From positions 64,761,905-64,825,904 of the forward strand of contig CM050690.1 of the NCBI GenBank assembly GCA_027574665.1: a DNA stretch of 64,000 nt, in the 5' to 3' direction. Made by a program: the position numbers and the translations under genes. Within the stretch, counting starts at the first letter, position 1; every line of letters starts with the position of its first letter. Source of the stretch: Rhynochetos jubatus (Eukaryota; Chordata; Aves; Eurypygiformes; Rhynochetidae). Positions 48,601 to 61,700 of this stretch are shown piece by piece. Below the pieces are notes generated by a model. The model was not told the origin of the DNA, did no database searches, and saw only the letters and a list, made by a program, of their open reading frames with translations.

Positions 48601-49727
48601 GCATCTGCCTCGGCTGGGATGACACTTTCACCTCCCCACTCCAGGAGATAAAGCACCCACCTAAAACTTTTAAGCATACTACTCTGCCCGAAAGATGGAT
48701 TCCAAATTCCTTCCCCTGCCCGGGTCAGACAACCAGGCAGTTGAACCTCAGAGACTCCACTCGGAACAAGATGTGCAGCTATCTAGCGTCCCTCTGTTGG
48801 GGAAATAGGATCGGCCGTAAGCTTCGCATCAATATTTACACAATCTTTATGCATATACTCTTATTATGTAAATAAGTCCAGGATGAACAAATACAGGACA
48901 CTGCGCAAAGGTATGTGTAGATACGGCGATGGGGTTTGCTATAAAAGGTAATGAAACATGAACCTTAAGGCAGTTAAAGATTAATATGAATGACTGGGTT
49001 GTGGTTTTTTTTTTTCCCCTAAACAGCATTCATGTTCAATACACAGTAACATAAACTAGCAAACATAAGAATTAGGATTAAAAACAAACAAAACCCAAAC
49101 ACACTAGCTCTTCTGACTGGGGAAAAAAAGCGACAATCGGGTGTTTTAAGGTCTGTGTATGTTTATACACAGCTGTTAGGCAGGCTGCTACCCGAGCACC
49201 AGGCTAGGTACAGACCCGGGGAAGCCAGGCGGCTCCCGCGAGGAGCCCGCCCAGGACCTGCCGTCCCGCCGCCGGACCCGCCGGCTCCGTGCGCCCCAGG
49301 AGCCCAGCAGGGCTGGGAGCCGAGCCCGGCTGCTCGCCCTTCGAGCAGCTTTCCCTCCCCAGCCCGGCAGGACAGCCTGCCGGCCGCGCTCCCCGCGGCT
49401 CTCGGGAGCACCACAGCCAGAGTTTTCCAAACCCGCTCGACGCCGTGGGAACTTCGCCCAGCCCGCTCCGGGCTCCCCACGCCCCAGACACCGGGTCTTG
49501 GTCACGGCTCAGCTCCGCCGAGAACCCAGCCGTGCTTCCCGCACCGCCACCCACCGCAGCCCAGGGGCACCGAACAACCAGCGCTGCACCCGCGGAGCCC
49601 TGGGAGGGCTCAGCCTTCCCCGGCTGACCCCAGCCGAGCCCTACGCACTCCTCCTCTCACCTGCGGGAGTGGCGGCTCCCAGCAGCGCACAGAGCAGCAG
49701 CAGACACAGCCCGCGGCACACAGCCAT
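44516..49727 (-). CDS. F2RL1: Protease-activated receptor 2 (F2R-like 1), two exons, 390 aa
   Basis: Class A GPCR at the cell surface, activated when trypsin-like proteases cut its N-terminus and expose a tethered ligand. Exons 49661-49727 and 44516-45621 join in phase 1 across a 4.0 kb intron. Residues 1-22 are the signal peptide (MAVCRGLCLLLLCALLGAAT). The cleavage site is SKGR33|S34, with exposed ligand SFAGQK (mammals SLIGKV or SLIGRL). Seven membrane segments lie between about residues 66 and 340. Landmarks: Cys140 and Cys218 (disulfide to ECL2), the ECL2 signature CHDVLPE (218-224), VQRY replacing DRY (Arg165), FTPSN in TM6, DPFIYY in TM7 (332-337) and a palmitoylation-type Cys353. N-glycosylation sequons are at 45, 205 and 214. 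The tail is Ser/Thr-rich, ending TTKSTY. The Met-like start at 45532 is actually GTG (Val53), not an initiator. The identification is very strong. Confidence 0.97.
45622..49660 (-). other. F2RL1: F2RL1 intron 1
   Basis: 4.0 kb intron. It contains a possible small LTR-like block at 46578-46788 (listed separately). The 113-residue plus-strand frame at 48088-48429 has no recognised domain and I treat it as chance. Confidence 0.8.
46578..46788 (+). mobile_element. Possible short LTR-like element in F2RL1 intron
   Basis: The plus strand has TATAAAAG at 46683-46690 and AATAAA at 46762-46767, a spacing typical of the R region of an LTR. The block can be bounded by TG (46578) and CA (46788), flanked by CTAAAC and CTAAAA, a near-perfect 6-base duplication. 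It is antisense to F2RL1. The length (211 bases) is short for an LTR and I recognise no named family, so this is a tentative call. Confidence 0.3.
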
Positions 49728-50110
49728 CCTCCCGCGGCGTTCCGGCCACCGCCGCCTTCTCCCGCACGCCTGACCAGTTTCACCTGATACCTGAGCAAGG
49801 AGGGGGAGGAGGGCGCGGTCTGGCCGGTACCAGCCTGGCGGCAGGCGGAGCCAAACCAAACCACATCCCTCCCACCCCCAAAGGGCCGTGAGGCTGGCCC
49901 TGAAATGGCGGGGTGAGCTTCGTTGGCGGGTTTGCTGTGCCCGCCTCAAAATGGCGGGGGCGCCCCCTTCTCCCGTGCGGGGATGGGTGGGCTCCCGCTT
50001 CGTCTCGCCTCATGCTGCGTGGCTGGTGGGGCTGAGCAGGTGCGGCGGGCCCCGGCGCTCCTGCCTTCCATCCCTCCTTCCCAAGCTGACCCTGCAGCCC
50101 TAAGCCCACC
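49190..50110. promoter_or_regulatory. F2RL1: CpG island and promoter of F2RL1
   Basis: GC content and CpG frequency rise sharply compared with the flanks. The island covers exon 1 of F2RL1 and runs about 380 bases upstream of its ATG. No TATA box is visible near the expected start, consistent with a dispersed CpG promoter. Two YY1-type ATGGCGGGG cores lie at 49905-49913 and 49951-49959 on the plus strand. The 210-residue frame at 49155-49787 is a GC-rich artefact. Confidence 0.8.
49661..49727 (-). CDS. F2RL1: F2RL1 exon 1 (start codon and signal peptide)
   Basis: Encodes MAVCRGLCLLLLCALLGAAT then PA, plus the first base of Glu23. The start codon is preceded by GGGAGG and the donor is GCAG|GTGAGA. 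It sits in the CpG island. Sequence identity to mammalian signal peptides is low, as usual, but the frame, phase and distance to exon 2 fit. Confidence 0.9.
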
Positions 50111-51375
50111 GGTGGGGGCTTGTCTAAAGGGTGAGGGCAGCTCTTGCCTGTGGCAGGTGCTCTGATCAGCTTGTTGAGCAGCCATGGAGGTGGTTGTGGC
50201 TCATGCTGAGCTGTTGCTGGAACAGAAGGCTGGTTCTGGGACACAAGGGCTGGCGCCGGGGGCAAGCTGGCAAGGAAGTGGGCTGGTGGGGGTGCTTCGT
50301 GTGACAGAATTACACCTGCTGGCTCGTGTTGCTTTGTGTGGGCCAGGTTTGTCGCTCTTTGTTATGCCGCAGTATGACAGGAGAATGCATAATGGCTCCT
50401 TAACCCGAATGCGGCTGTGGGACTACACTGGCATGACCCAGTTGACTTTTTTGAGTCTTTGTTGTAAGTTACTCCATACTCAAAGCACAGTTCCTGTTCA
50501 TCACCCACCCGGCTAACACTGTTTAAAGATGTCTCATCTTAGTCTCAGCCTTCTTGCTAAGCACCGGGAAAGTCATAGCCCATCCCTCCAGACTCCCTCC
50601 CTGTCTCTTTCTGTCTCACTTGCAGTCTGCTTTTGTTTACTTTGCCATTACAGACTGCTTCATGGGTACTTAATCTTCTGCTCCTAATCACCTTGTCCAG
50701 TGAGTCGTAGTAGTCTCCTCTGGCTTTTTATCTAATCTCCCTTTCAAACAGGCATGTACATATGTGCTGGCTACTGGTGTCTAGTGTTTTCCCTCTCAGA
50801 TCTCTAGTAGTGAGGAGTGGTCAGTCCTCTCATCCGGTGCTCTCCTGCCCAGTTTTCACTGTTGGTTTTCTCTTGATTTGTTCCATCCAGGCTGTCTTTT
50901 TGTCCCCTTTACATTCAAAGCAGGCAGCTCCTTCCCTTTTTTGCAGGATCTAGTCACAGTGGAAGAGACTGAGCATGCGAGGGAAAAGGATTCCTTGCTG
51001 TCACTAAACAGAATCTGCTCTAGGCTTTCCTATGACAGGTCAGAGCTGCAGCTGGAGAAGGCTGTGTGTAGAAGCAAGTGTCACTGCAGGTGCATCTTCG
51101 GGAATTGCATCTCTAGACTGAGCCTCTATTGAGTGTAAGGAAACCATATTAACAGAGGTTTAAAATTTGGCTAGGTTTTCTTGTCAGAAACATGTAATTG
51201 ATGTGAAGATCATCTCCCTTCAAAATCTTTTAAACAATTCATTAGCTTCCTGAGCAATTAAAAATGGACTTTATAAGCAGGAGGGTCAGACAACTTTAAT
51301 ACCAGAGAACTCAAACCACCTGACTTGTAAGAGCGACCTTTCAGTACTTAAGGAGGCTTATGAGAAAGACAGGGA

Positions 51376-51660
51376 GAGATGTTTTACCAGGGCCTGTAGT
51401 TGTAGACAAGAGTTAACATCTTTAAGTTAAAAGAGGGTAGATTTAGGTAAGATGTAAGGAAGAAATACTTTACGATGAGGGTGGTGAGACACTGGCACAG
51501 GTTGCCCAGAGAAGCTGTGGATGCCTCATCCATGGAAGTGTTCAAGGTCAGGCTGGATGAGGCTTTGAGCAACCTGGTCTAGTGGAGGGTGTCCCTGCCC
51601 ATGGGAGTAGCACTAGATGACCTTGAAAGGTGCCCTCCAACACAAACTGCAGTATGATTT
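51376..51660 (+). mobile_element. CR1 LINE 3' fragment, plus orientation
   Basis: Reads AAGGAAGAAATACTTTACGATGAGGGTGGTGAGACACTGGCACAGG in pieces typical of CR1, then GGTTGCCCAGAGAAGCTGTGG, GAGCAACCTGGTCTAGTGG, CCTGCCCATGGGAGTAG and CTCCAACACAAAC. The terminal octamers are eroded (CAGTATGATT). It is 5' truncated and in the opposite orientation to the 40.3 and 55.6 kb copies. Confidence 0.9.
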
Positions 51661-52217
51661 TATAACAAACTAATGGTCTTAGGCATTTGTAAGCAGTAGT
51701 TCCTGGTGCTCCATCTGTGCGTGGCTTACGAGACTTCTGTTGTAGTTTTGCTCTGTTTATCGAGAAGCTGGTCTTCCTAGCTAACATCTTCAGCAGGAGT
51801 AATACTTGTTAGGAAGATTCCCCATTTGTATGCTATTAATGAGTTTTGCCTCATGACTTAAAAAATATTTAGTAGAAACTAGAAATGATCTCGCCCCTGT
51901 TCAAATCGCTGGGACCTTTGTACAGGGCAATGCCAAGCCTTCATGACTTTTAGTTGCCTTTATTGAAGACAACGGATTTGTCAAACTTATCCACAGTTCT
52001 AGTGGGCCATTTATCAAACAGTTTGGAAAGAAAATTTAACAATTTGTGACTGAACACAAAATGATTAGGTTCTTGTTCACACTTGTTTATCATTGGAAAA
52101 TAATTGCAATAAATACAGCTGCCGCAGGAAGAGTAAGTACAAGGCTATAGGTGCTTATTAAGTCTCAATTCTCCATTACAAATTCATGGTTTCTTGTTTT
52201 TTCTGCTACAAATACAA

Positions 52218-52246
52218 ATATATACGTGTGTGTATATATATATATA
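52218..52246. repeat. TA-rich and TG microsatellite
   Basis: ATATATACGTGTGTGTATATATATATATA-type tract, read in parts: a GTGTGTG core flanked by TA dinucleotide runs. A simple-sequence repeat in intergenic DNA. Confidence 0.85.
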
Positions 52247-55200
52247 CACTGCTGTATTATACTATAATGAGTTGGGAAGAATCCTCTTGTACCTTTATAC
52301 AGTGGCTTGAAGGGAGCTTTGAACTTGCACATCATTGGTTATTGAGGATCGAAGCATACTCCAAACTCACAAGAAGACAAGTGAGCGTCAGCTCATAATT
52401 CCCTTCTCTAGCAGTGTTTGTCTGGGACATGCCATGAGGAAAGCCTAGCACACCTTTGGGCAAAGGGCAGAGTTGGAAATGTGCTTGCCCTTGTACTTTG
52501 AAGAGCTGGTGGGTGTGGTGGAATTAACACAGTTTAGTGCAGGGGCTCCAAAAGGGACCTTCCAGGGTAATACCCCTTAGGCCTTGATTCATTTTTAACA
52601 GCACAATGATGTGATGTAGTCGTGAAGATGTGTGACACTCAAAGATACTTGGTACCCCTTTATTGAGTGAGAAATGGATGTGGTTTCATTGCAAGGCGCT
52701 TGTCAGTACTTGTGCAGTTTGTGCTAGGATAAATGGCTGGGAGCATTTTCAATATATGGAGCTTGTTTTGTGTGCTTTGTGTCTCCCTGGGAATTTCTGA
52801 ATTCAGATGGCAAATGTGTTTTCTGTGTGTGGCTTATTATAACTATACCACAGGTCTGTTGGGGGTGGTCATTTGTGCCATATATCTTACACAATTTTAT
52901 TTTTTTTAAGGTGCAACAAGCGCTTGGTTTTGGAAGGGAGAGGAAATAAAAACCTCCTAATTTTAAAAATCAACGTCTTGCAGGGATGGCACAAGTACTT
53001 AAATATACTTCAAAAATGCAGTTAGTGCAAGGGTTCAAGGAGGGAGGTTGAAGCTTGGTTCAAATGAAACAATATGTATCAGATCATTTTAAAAATGAAT
53101 TTTCTTTCGGATTCAGAAGAAGCTGATGCATCATCTTTCAGTGCTTTAGCCTGTCCGCAGGGTAGTCACCTGGCATCTGAGAAACCGGGGGAATTCTTTG
53201 GTACTAAGTTACCATAAGGCTCTGCTTTTGCAGTGCAAGACCAGGTCTCTGGGTATAATAAGCCTTTTTGATAACTCATTTCAACACAATGAAGCCCTCT
53301 ATCCTTCTTCCTTATGTTTCTCATTCATAAAAGCTCCTCTGCCGTCTTAAGCAGCCTCTCTCCCTTGTTTTCCTTGGCCTTTGAAGAGGTCCCTGTGTTT
53401 CCTGCTCTGTTCTTTTTGGCCTTGCTGACAGGCTTGTTAGGTGCTACATAATGGTTGTCACTAATGTCCTTGGAGCTCTGTGTGTGTCTAGCAAGGATCC
53501 TAGGAAACAAGAGGGTTTACAGGCAGCAGCTGTATATTGTTCTGTTTCTCCAATAGCAAAGATCAATTTTTTTCACTCTGTATTTACGAAGTCACTTCCA
53601 TTCCCTCCCTTACCCCATCTACCCCAAGATTCTTGTAGTTTTTGGAAATTCTGGCCATGGCAAATACGTGCTTTATGAGCATGTCATGCCGATGTGCGAT
53701 TGTGTTGTTGCTACTCGGCGTGCCAGTGTGGGTAGCACATTAATGCATGGCCTTTGGGGGTCACACTGTTGAGGGAAGGGATAGTTAGTATGGGTTGTTT
53801 AAAGTGGTCCCTTAATGGTTAGTGGTGTGATCCTGATTCTTCTGACCTTCTGCCAGCAGTGTCCTGTGTTTATTCTTGATATTTGGCCTTTAACTGTCCC
53901 TATATTTTCACTTTTCTCAAAAGCAAGGAGACCTGGCGTTTTGGGCTGAACGCATGACAAAGAGAAGTAGCAAAAGGTCTAGAACAAAATGTTAGGTATG
54001 CCCAGCGCCTAGGGGTTAGAACCACAGGCAGCCCGAACGTGACTTCACACTGACATGGAAGTACAGCTGTGACTCCTGTTCACCATGACCTTGCTGTTAC
54101 AGAGGACACGCAAATTTAACACAATGGCTGGGTCTAAACAGAATATAAATCAGTGCTTCTGCACTTGTGTTGGCAATTGCTTAACCTGTGGTAGGTCTGT
54201 CTTCAAGTGTGTCTACAGCAACAGGAAAAAGAGCATGTTAAAATGCCAAAATCAACAAATGGAAAATTAGGAAGTGCTATAATTTGGGCTTCTTGTGCAA
54301 TTTAAATTCAGAGTGCTCATGCATATGCATGTTGAAAGGGATTTAGTTATGACATCATATCCAATCTTTCCGTGGTGCACTGCATGAAGTCTGCTCATGA
54401 ATGAACAGGTAATCTACTTACACCTTTACTTACATGTATATACTCAAGATAGCACCACTTAGCTAGTACTGATTTCTTATCCTGCTACTGTTGTAAACCC
54501 GGGAAGTACACTCTCTGCATAGATAGGAATGCAGAGAAAGGGATGTGCAGATTGCTTGCGACTCGCCAGCGCAGCCACTAGTTTAGGCTAAGTTTGTATC
54601 TGTCTGATGTGTGTCGTGCCATTCTGTTACCTCTGATGAGGAAATGAAACAATGGATAATTATTAAGCTAGGATAAAAATATGTCATAGCTCATCAAGAT
54701 GAAACATTGTTATGTGTTGGCGTGTCTGTTAGAGTGGATGTTACTGTGTCCTTTCTAATAGCCAGTTAGTGTCCAGAGCAAACCACCTGCAGGCAGACAA
54801 TGATAAACGTGAGCTTGCATCGACACGTGGAGTTTAAAATAAGGTCAAAATTACAACCATGGAAACAAGATTATTAAAGAGCTGTACGCATAGATTTGCA
54901 ACCTATTTGCAGTAGAAATATAGTGTCAAAGGTTGTGGTGGAAAATTAATCACAGTATTACTTGTGATGAACTGGATAAGGATTTTCCATATCTTTCTCT
55001 TTCAGAATCCTGTTGATCCACCTCACATAGTATTTTATTGATGGGTTATCATGGAGATGACTCAGATTGTATTGACACTATGGGACGATCCAGACACCAA
55101 ATTACTTTGGGGAATGGATCTTTACTAGGTAACCATTAAAAGTGATAACTGAAAATGTTGAAAACATTTTAAAAGCCCATAACATTTCTCAGATAATATC

Positions 55201-55572
55201 TACTCTCTGTATTCCTTTTAGTAATACAATTAAACCACACCAGTTCCAAGGAATGAACTTAAATTTTACAACAAAGCCTTCCTGATGGCAGGAAAAGGAT
55301 GCGAAGTATGATGAATATAGCCAAATGTTAATCCTAACCAGTGAGAAGAAGTAAAAAGGTTTTCCTTCTGGATTAATTAAATTAATAGTGGGATACATTG
55401 ACCAAACTGAGGATGGATTTCTTTTTCCTTTTTTTTTTCCCCTTCCATTTCAGTTGAGCTAATATTTGTACATACTAATTTGTAAAACCATTTTGAAGAG
55501 AGTTGAAAGTTATTTCCTTATGGATCTATTACAATTCTTGTCTGTTGTATCTACATCTGCACTGGAAGGAAT

Positions 55573-55747
55573 ATAGAATCATAGAATCACAGAATGGTTT
55601 GGGTTGGAAGGGACCTTAAAGACCATCTAGTTCCAACCCCCCTGCCATGGGCAGGGACACCCTCCACTAGACCAGGTTGCTCAAAGCCCCATCCAGCCTG
55701 GCCTTGAACACTCCCAGGGATGGGGCATCCACAACTTTTCCTTGGCT
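55573..55747 (-). mobile_element. CR1 LINE 3' end, short and well preserved
   Basis: The plus strand begins ATAGAATCATAGAATCACAG, then GGTTTGGGTTGGAAGGGACC, CATCTAGTTCCAACCCCC, GCCATGGGCAGGGACACCC and CATCCAGCCTGGCCTTGAAC, stopping abruptly after CATCCACAACTTTTCC. It is a minus-orientation, strongly 5'-truncated insertion of about 175 bases with low divergence. Confidence 0.95.
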
Positions 55748-58700
55748 GGAATATAGACTGGAGTGTATAAAATAACAATTTCTCTTAAGGTAATCTGAAT
55801 CATCACAATGAATCACAAATGAAATGGGAGTCAGCAGTATTGTCTTGCTGCAAAGAGGGTTGTTGTCTGTAATGTATGTGAAGAAGTCATTCCTTCATTC
55901 AGCACCGGTAAGTTATTTGTTGGAGGATGTTTTTAATGCAGTCCATATCTTCCTTAAAGAAAACTGGACAAAGTCCAGAGAAGATGTGAACAATTGGAAC
56001 AACTGGAGAATATTTGGAACAATTACTTTTGTTCGGTCTAGAGTAGATTGTGGAGAGACGTGATGACATACTTAAAGTATGTCCAAGGCTGCAGCATGTT
56101 TTCCATATTCACCTAGTAGGCTAAATATTAGCAAAGTAAGATATTTGTAAAAATGTTCTAACAATTGGCACTATTTTTACTGAACTCTCACTTTATAGAC
56201 AATCTGCGTGACCTCATATAACTGACAGTTTTAGAGCAGTTTACACAAACAGAAATTATAAGTGTATGCATTGTTCATCATGACAGGAGAAGTAGGTGGT
56301 GCCTTGAGTAACTCTTCCAGCCCAGCTGCAACGATGTTCCTAGCAGAATAAAACCCCAGTCCTTTATTACACTGACCTCAGTGGTCTTACTCTTGTTTGG
56401 GATCTGAACACAATAAGATCTGACATGGTGTTCTACACTGTGAGTCAGCCTCAGTGGTTTTACACCTGTGTACCTGTGTACCTCTGTTCAAAACCAAATG
56501 CTGCTGAAATGCTATCTAGGACCTCTCTTATCTGAATCTAGCTAGGAAGAGTTCAGATCCTTAGGTTATGTTCAATATTACTGAGCAAACGTGGCTTAGG
56601 CAACAGCAAGGTCTCCTGCTGAGTTCCATCATGTTTTTGCCCTTGGGGAGAGGAGCTTGTTCATGCCCCTTTGCATTTTTGTAAATGTTTTAGTGTTTCT
56701 TTATTTTACTCCTGCATTTAAAACGCAAAAATGTCTAACAAAGAAAGTGGTTATTAGGGCACTTAAGGGACACTGTTACCTCTCCACTCACTTTTTGAGC
56801 AGTAAGATTAAATGCATAAAGAATTGTTCGGTTAAGCAATGAAATTTCAAAACCTTCTCTAAGGTTTGGTCCTTTTGCCTGTGTTGAGCTTCTCCAGGCT
56901 GGGAGAACACCAAACCAGCAAATTGGAGTATGACACAGTTTCCTGGTTTTATCATGACCTTTCTGAATTGATTCCTTCTCTGCCTTGTAGGTGTATGCCT
57001 CAGATTATTAACGATCTGCAGCAAGAGTTAACCCACAGTAGAAATAACTACAGATATGCTGATGCAGTCACTAGTCTGACTACTGGCTTCCCTACTGCCC
57101 TTATTCATTTGCATTATTTCTTCTGCTCCTGCCAGCCTGCAGAATGGGATTGCCTACCTCATGCATCTGCCTTCACCAGCCCTCCTGTGTTTCCCAGTTT
57201 AGTAGAAGCACGCGCCTTTTTCTAGTGTTTTTTCTGCTGCCAGAGTTACTACTCCTCACACCACAGTTCCCAGAACAGTCTCAGAAGAGGCTTTTTTCCT
57301 CCACCTTCTAGCTCACCTCTAGGGCATACCTATGAAAAAGGAATCCACAAACCAAGGAAAAAAGCAGTGATGTATGAGTGGTGACCTGGAAATATTTGGG
57401 TTTTTTCCTTTCCCCTTAAAGATCCCTTCATCTGTTGTTGTCTTGCCAGAATTACAACATACTGTGCAACGTTTAAGTGAATTCATGGCAGATCTACAGA
57501 GGAGAAAAGTGTATGTGGAGATTTAAGGATGGATGGAGGAAGAGTTGTGTGGAAGGAAAACCAGTCTTCCTCAGAACTGATTCATGAAATGTGCATCAGG
57601 TTAAAGCTGTAGGCTTGCTCTAACCAAACCATAGTCAATAAAAGCGAGGTGGTGCTTTCACGCTTGTGGAACTGCTGAAGTGAACAGGAAATAGAATTTG
57701 AACTACAATTTGGCTGGTGAATTACGCCCATCTCAGTTTCAGAAGGTGTTGGTTTTGATTACCTCAGTTTTATTGACATTATGTAAACATCTTGGTGTAG
57801 ATAAGGCCTGGGACAACCACAGGGATGGGTGAAGTCTGGCTGAGAATTGTGGATGGCTCCCAAGGAATTTAGAATTTGCCCAAGCAGTAGTGACATTCCC
57901 AGCTGTGAATGGATGCCAAAAGTCAGCATCCGAGAAATTATTTAATGGCAGCAATGAGATCCTGTCTGTACTTGCAGGATTAAGCACTTGCTAATGCTGG
58001 GATCTGTCTAATCAGTGCCTTTTTAGATTCCACTTAATATTTGCAAAAAAAAGCAAAATGGAAATTAATTCTGAGAACTTTGTAGAATGTTTCTATGCTA
58101 AGCTTTTAGTTCAGTTGAACAGTTAGATGTGAAACTCAATCACAACACCCCTGACTGATGTAAAGTTATATGAACAACTCCAGCATTGTAAAGGAAAGGA
58201 TGACTTGAGAACAAAATTTCTAGATCTGAAAACCCTCTTACTTACAGTAGTAGTTGTCCTGGTGATTTTGTGATTGCTTAATCAGTTTTCTATTTTTAGG
58301 ACCTGTCTCTTACTCTTTCTTGAAAATTGATACTTGTAATAAATAGTACAAGTCATAACTGCTTTAATAGATGAGAAAATACCATTTCTTGAATCACAAT
58401 ATTGTTTTCCTAAATGGAAAGTAAGCTGATTCTAAGGTTTGTGCAGTATCAATCCATCTCCCCTCTTTCATTCTGCACTCTTTGGAAGTTTATGATACTC
58501 TGTTAGTCTGAATTGCTGTGTAAATTGCATGTGTGAAATATGGCATTTTGACCACATTTCCTGACTAATTGTGTAAAGTTTAACAAAATCATGCCTTTAT
58601 TAACTTCTGACCATGAATTCCATTTCCAGCATATGACCTGACTTTTTAGCTGATCTGTTAGTAACTGTCATGTGTTCTGGAGTCTCATCCATGTTATATC

Positions 58701-61700
58701 CATATGTTCTTAATTTATTGGTGATCTAAATAAGGCATGAATCATTATAACATTTCTAGTGATTATGATAGTGAAATATTGCAACAGCCATCTGTCAAGA
58801 GTCGGGAAGGGGTGTGGGGGGAGATAGATAAATACTTCTAAGGCTATGGCTTTTTTTTTCCTCACCATGTGCATGGACTTGCACAATCCCTTTCCACCTC
58901 TGTGTGCTGGTCCGTGTGTGGGTAGAACCACAGAAGGATCACAGGATATGCATCCAAAAAGAGGCAGAATTTTAACAGGATCAGTTCTCCAGTCTAGTTG
59001 ATGGCATGCCTGCGTTGATGTAGAAGAGGGAGTGTTTGAGAGACATGCACAAAAGCTTAAGGGCACTGAGCGGGTTGGGCGGTCCATGTGGCACCCTTCC
59101 TGGCTGAGTACATGCCATGCTGCCTTTTGAACTCTAATGCCAAGTAGAATGAATTATTGTTTTGGCATTGCCTGGTTTGGCAGGGACTAATATCTTGACT
59201 ATTGCAGTTTTATGCCGATAAATTAAAATCAAAAGCAACAGGCTTACAAATGTCTTTTAAATGCTAGACTGAATGGGATTTACATTGTCTTCTACAGCTG
59301 GGAATAATAGGCAATAATAGACAGTATGGTCATCCAGTCACATTAACAATTTAGGCTTTGACAGAGTCCAACAGTGTTTATGGCATATGATAGAAAGTAT
59401 TGAGTAACTTTTGTATGAGGTGTAACTAAGCAGCCGAGAACACTTCAGTCTGTTCACATCCTCTGCTACACAATGCGGGGCTGGGGCCATCTGCTCAAAT
59501 ACCGAGAACCAGGATTAGACATAAAAAACGTTGCCCAAAGGTCACCCATCAGGGAGCAGACCTTGCCGAAGGATGATGGGGATAGAACAGGTTTCCGTAA
59601 GTTCCCATGAATGGTAGGCGACACTTGCAAGAGAAATCCATTGAAGACTACTAAAGAAACAAACTATAACTGCCTTGGGAATTTCCCTGAGCAGAATGTA
59701 GCATAAGAGTGAGAGGGTAATTGGGGAAATGCCATTTATGTTTGTGTTCTTTTTCTTTCCTCTGCATTTGCTTATGGTCACCTTAGTGGTTGGCATCCAG
59801 GCCAGTGGGCAGGCCTTTGAATACTGTGGTCATTTGTCCTAGATCTCAGGCTCTTCTGACATGTAGGTTAAACTTGAGTTAGTCAGTTTGTCAGCTGCTA
59901 ATACAGCCATGCAGCATTATGGATGTTATTTAGGTTCCACTCTGATGTCCTCCAATGCTTTTCTGTGCTTCCTCCTGCGTGCCTGGCAGAGACACAGTTT
60001 GCTGATGGAGAGGGCTCCTGGAACAGCTTCATGCTCTCCAGGGGGAATAACTGTGTCAAGCATCGTCAGGACCTGTGGGCTTGGCTGGGCGAGCACAGGC
60101 GAATCCTGGATAGGGAAGGTCTGTCTGTGCTGTCTGGTGACATACCTTACAGCTGGTTTGGGAACAGGTACTGTTAGTTGTGTCTTGGGGGTGGCAGAAT
60201 TAGAAAAGCTGAAAGAGAAAAGATACCTGTACTAGAAACTGAGCATCTTCCAGCTCTCTAACATGGAAAGGATGTTTCTGTCTGGTTTTGAGCATATATG
60301 GTCTTTTCGTAGTTTCAATGTCACCCCTCTCTCTAGGTCTAATAAATCCTGTTTTACTATAGTTCAAGTGGTTTGTATATTGCTTTTTTGGGAATTCCTG
60401 TGATCATTGTTACTGAGGTGAAAGGGGACTGCTTTTGTCCTACTTAAGGATTATTTGTTAAAAAAACCCAAAGAAGTTGGAAACACATATAATTATTTAA
60501 TTGGCAGGATTGTGGTCTCTCTGGAAGCAAAGCCTAGTGTCCTCAAAGAAATGAGTTTAATGGACAAAGTATGCTGCTTGGCCAGGACTCCAGAAAATTA
60601 TTTGGAAACTCCCCATGCTCAGAAAGGATGTGAAGAGGAGATCCACGCAGCTGTACTGAGTCACGCACTTTCCACACAGCCATCCTGTCTGTTCTCACAG
60701 TGTTTATTCAGTGTGGCAGGATCCAGCCACATCCCCTCCCAACGTCTCAGTCCACTTCCCACTGTCTGCACAATGGAAAACCGCAAACACTTTATCAGAT
60801 CAAATGCTGTTATTTGGCCCAAAATTGAGGACTACCATGACATCAAAAAAACACCAAAGCCTAGCATTTTGACAGAAAATAATTCTATGATTCCATCATT
60901 TTATTTTGAGGAGGGAGTTCTATTTTTGTAAAATAAGTATTTGTGATTGAATTATTTAATTTGCAATTGGATTGTTTAACGAACAATTAATAGCAATAGT
61001 TATTAGTCACATTTAGAAAAATATATTTTCTTCTACTTAGCTGAAACCTGTCAAACATTTAACACTCCAGGTGTACAACAGTCTCATAATCTAGATGATG
61101 ACTATGAAAATGCTTAGTCAATGTACATTTAGAAGTGAACAGAGTCGCTAGGATCTGCAAGTTATTTGCTGCATGTGCAGAGCAGCCACTTTGACTGCTG
61201 AAGAGGTGAAAGACCATGAGAGGATGAATGGGAAGGATAGAAAAAGGTGCTTCCCGCTGCCTTGCTGCAGGGCCACATAGGAACTTCGCTGCAACCTCCG
61301 GGTGTCACACTGTCCGTGTTTCTGCCCGGGGTTCCTTTGGGTGTGTCAGGGGAAAGTGATTCCTGATCTCCTGAGCACAGCACAGCAGTACAGGAGCCCA
61401 CTGCAAATGTGCTGTGAGGCACAGAACCAGGAAACTTTTCCTTTACTCTTCTTTCTGCCTAAAACGGTTCAGTGCGTCTGGGGGATGCACAAGGTGGAAG
61501 CAGGATTTGGATTGTTAATCAGCCCTTAACATGAGGAGCAAGAAGTTAATTCCTTCAGGAGGGGTGAAATATTTTCTTCTGACAGTTGTGCTTATTCCAG
61601 TTATGCACCAGTCCCAGGCAATTTTCAACCTTTTGTTGGCCAGGTGACTTCTCCTTGCAGTGAGATGCTTCACTCCAAGACACAGGAGTAACAATGGTCA

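Noticed and set aside
49155-49949. Long GC-rich frames on both strands, up to 210 residues
   Set aside because: CpG-island composition depletes stop codons. The peptides are low-complexity Pro, Ala, Arg and Gly, and only the MAVCRGL... segment is coding.
59888-60235. 115-residue plus-strand frame
   Set aside because: No recognised motif and overlapped by another frame of similar length; treated as chance.
60455-60931. 158-residue plus-strand frame
   Set aside because: It begins at a non-ATG codon, has no domain I recognise and no adjacent splice evidence.
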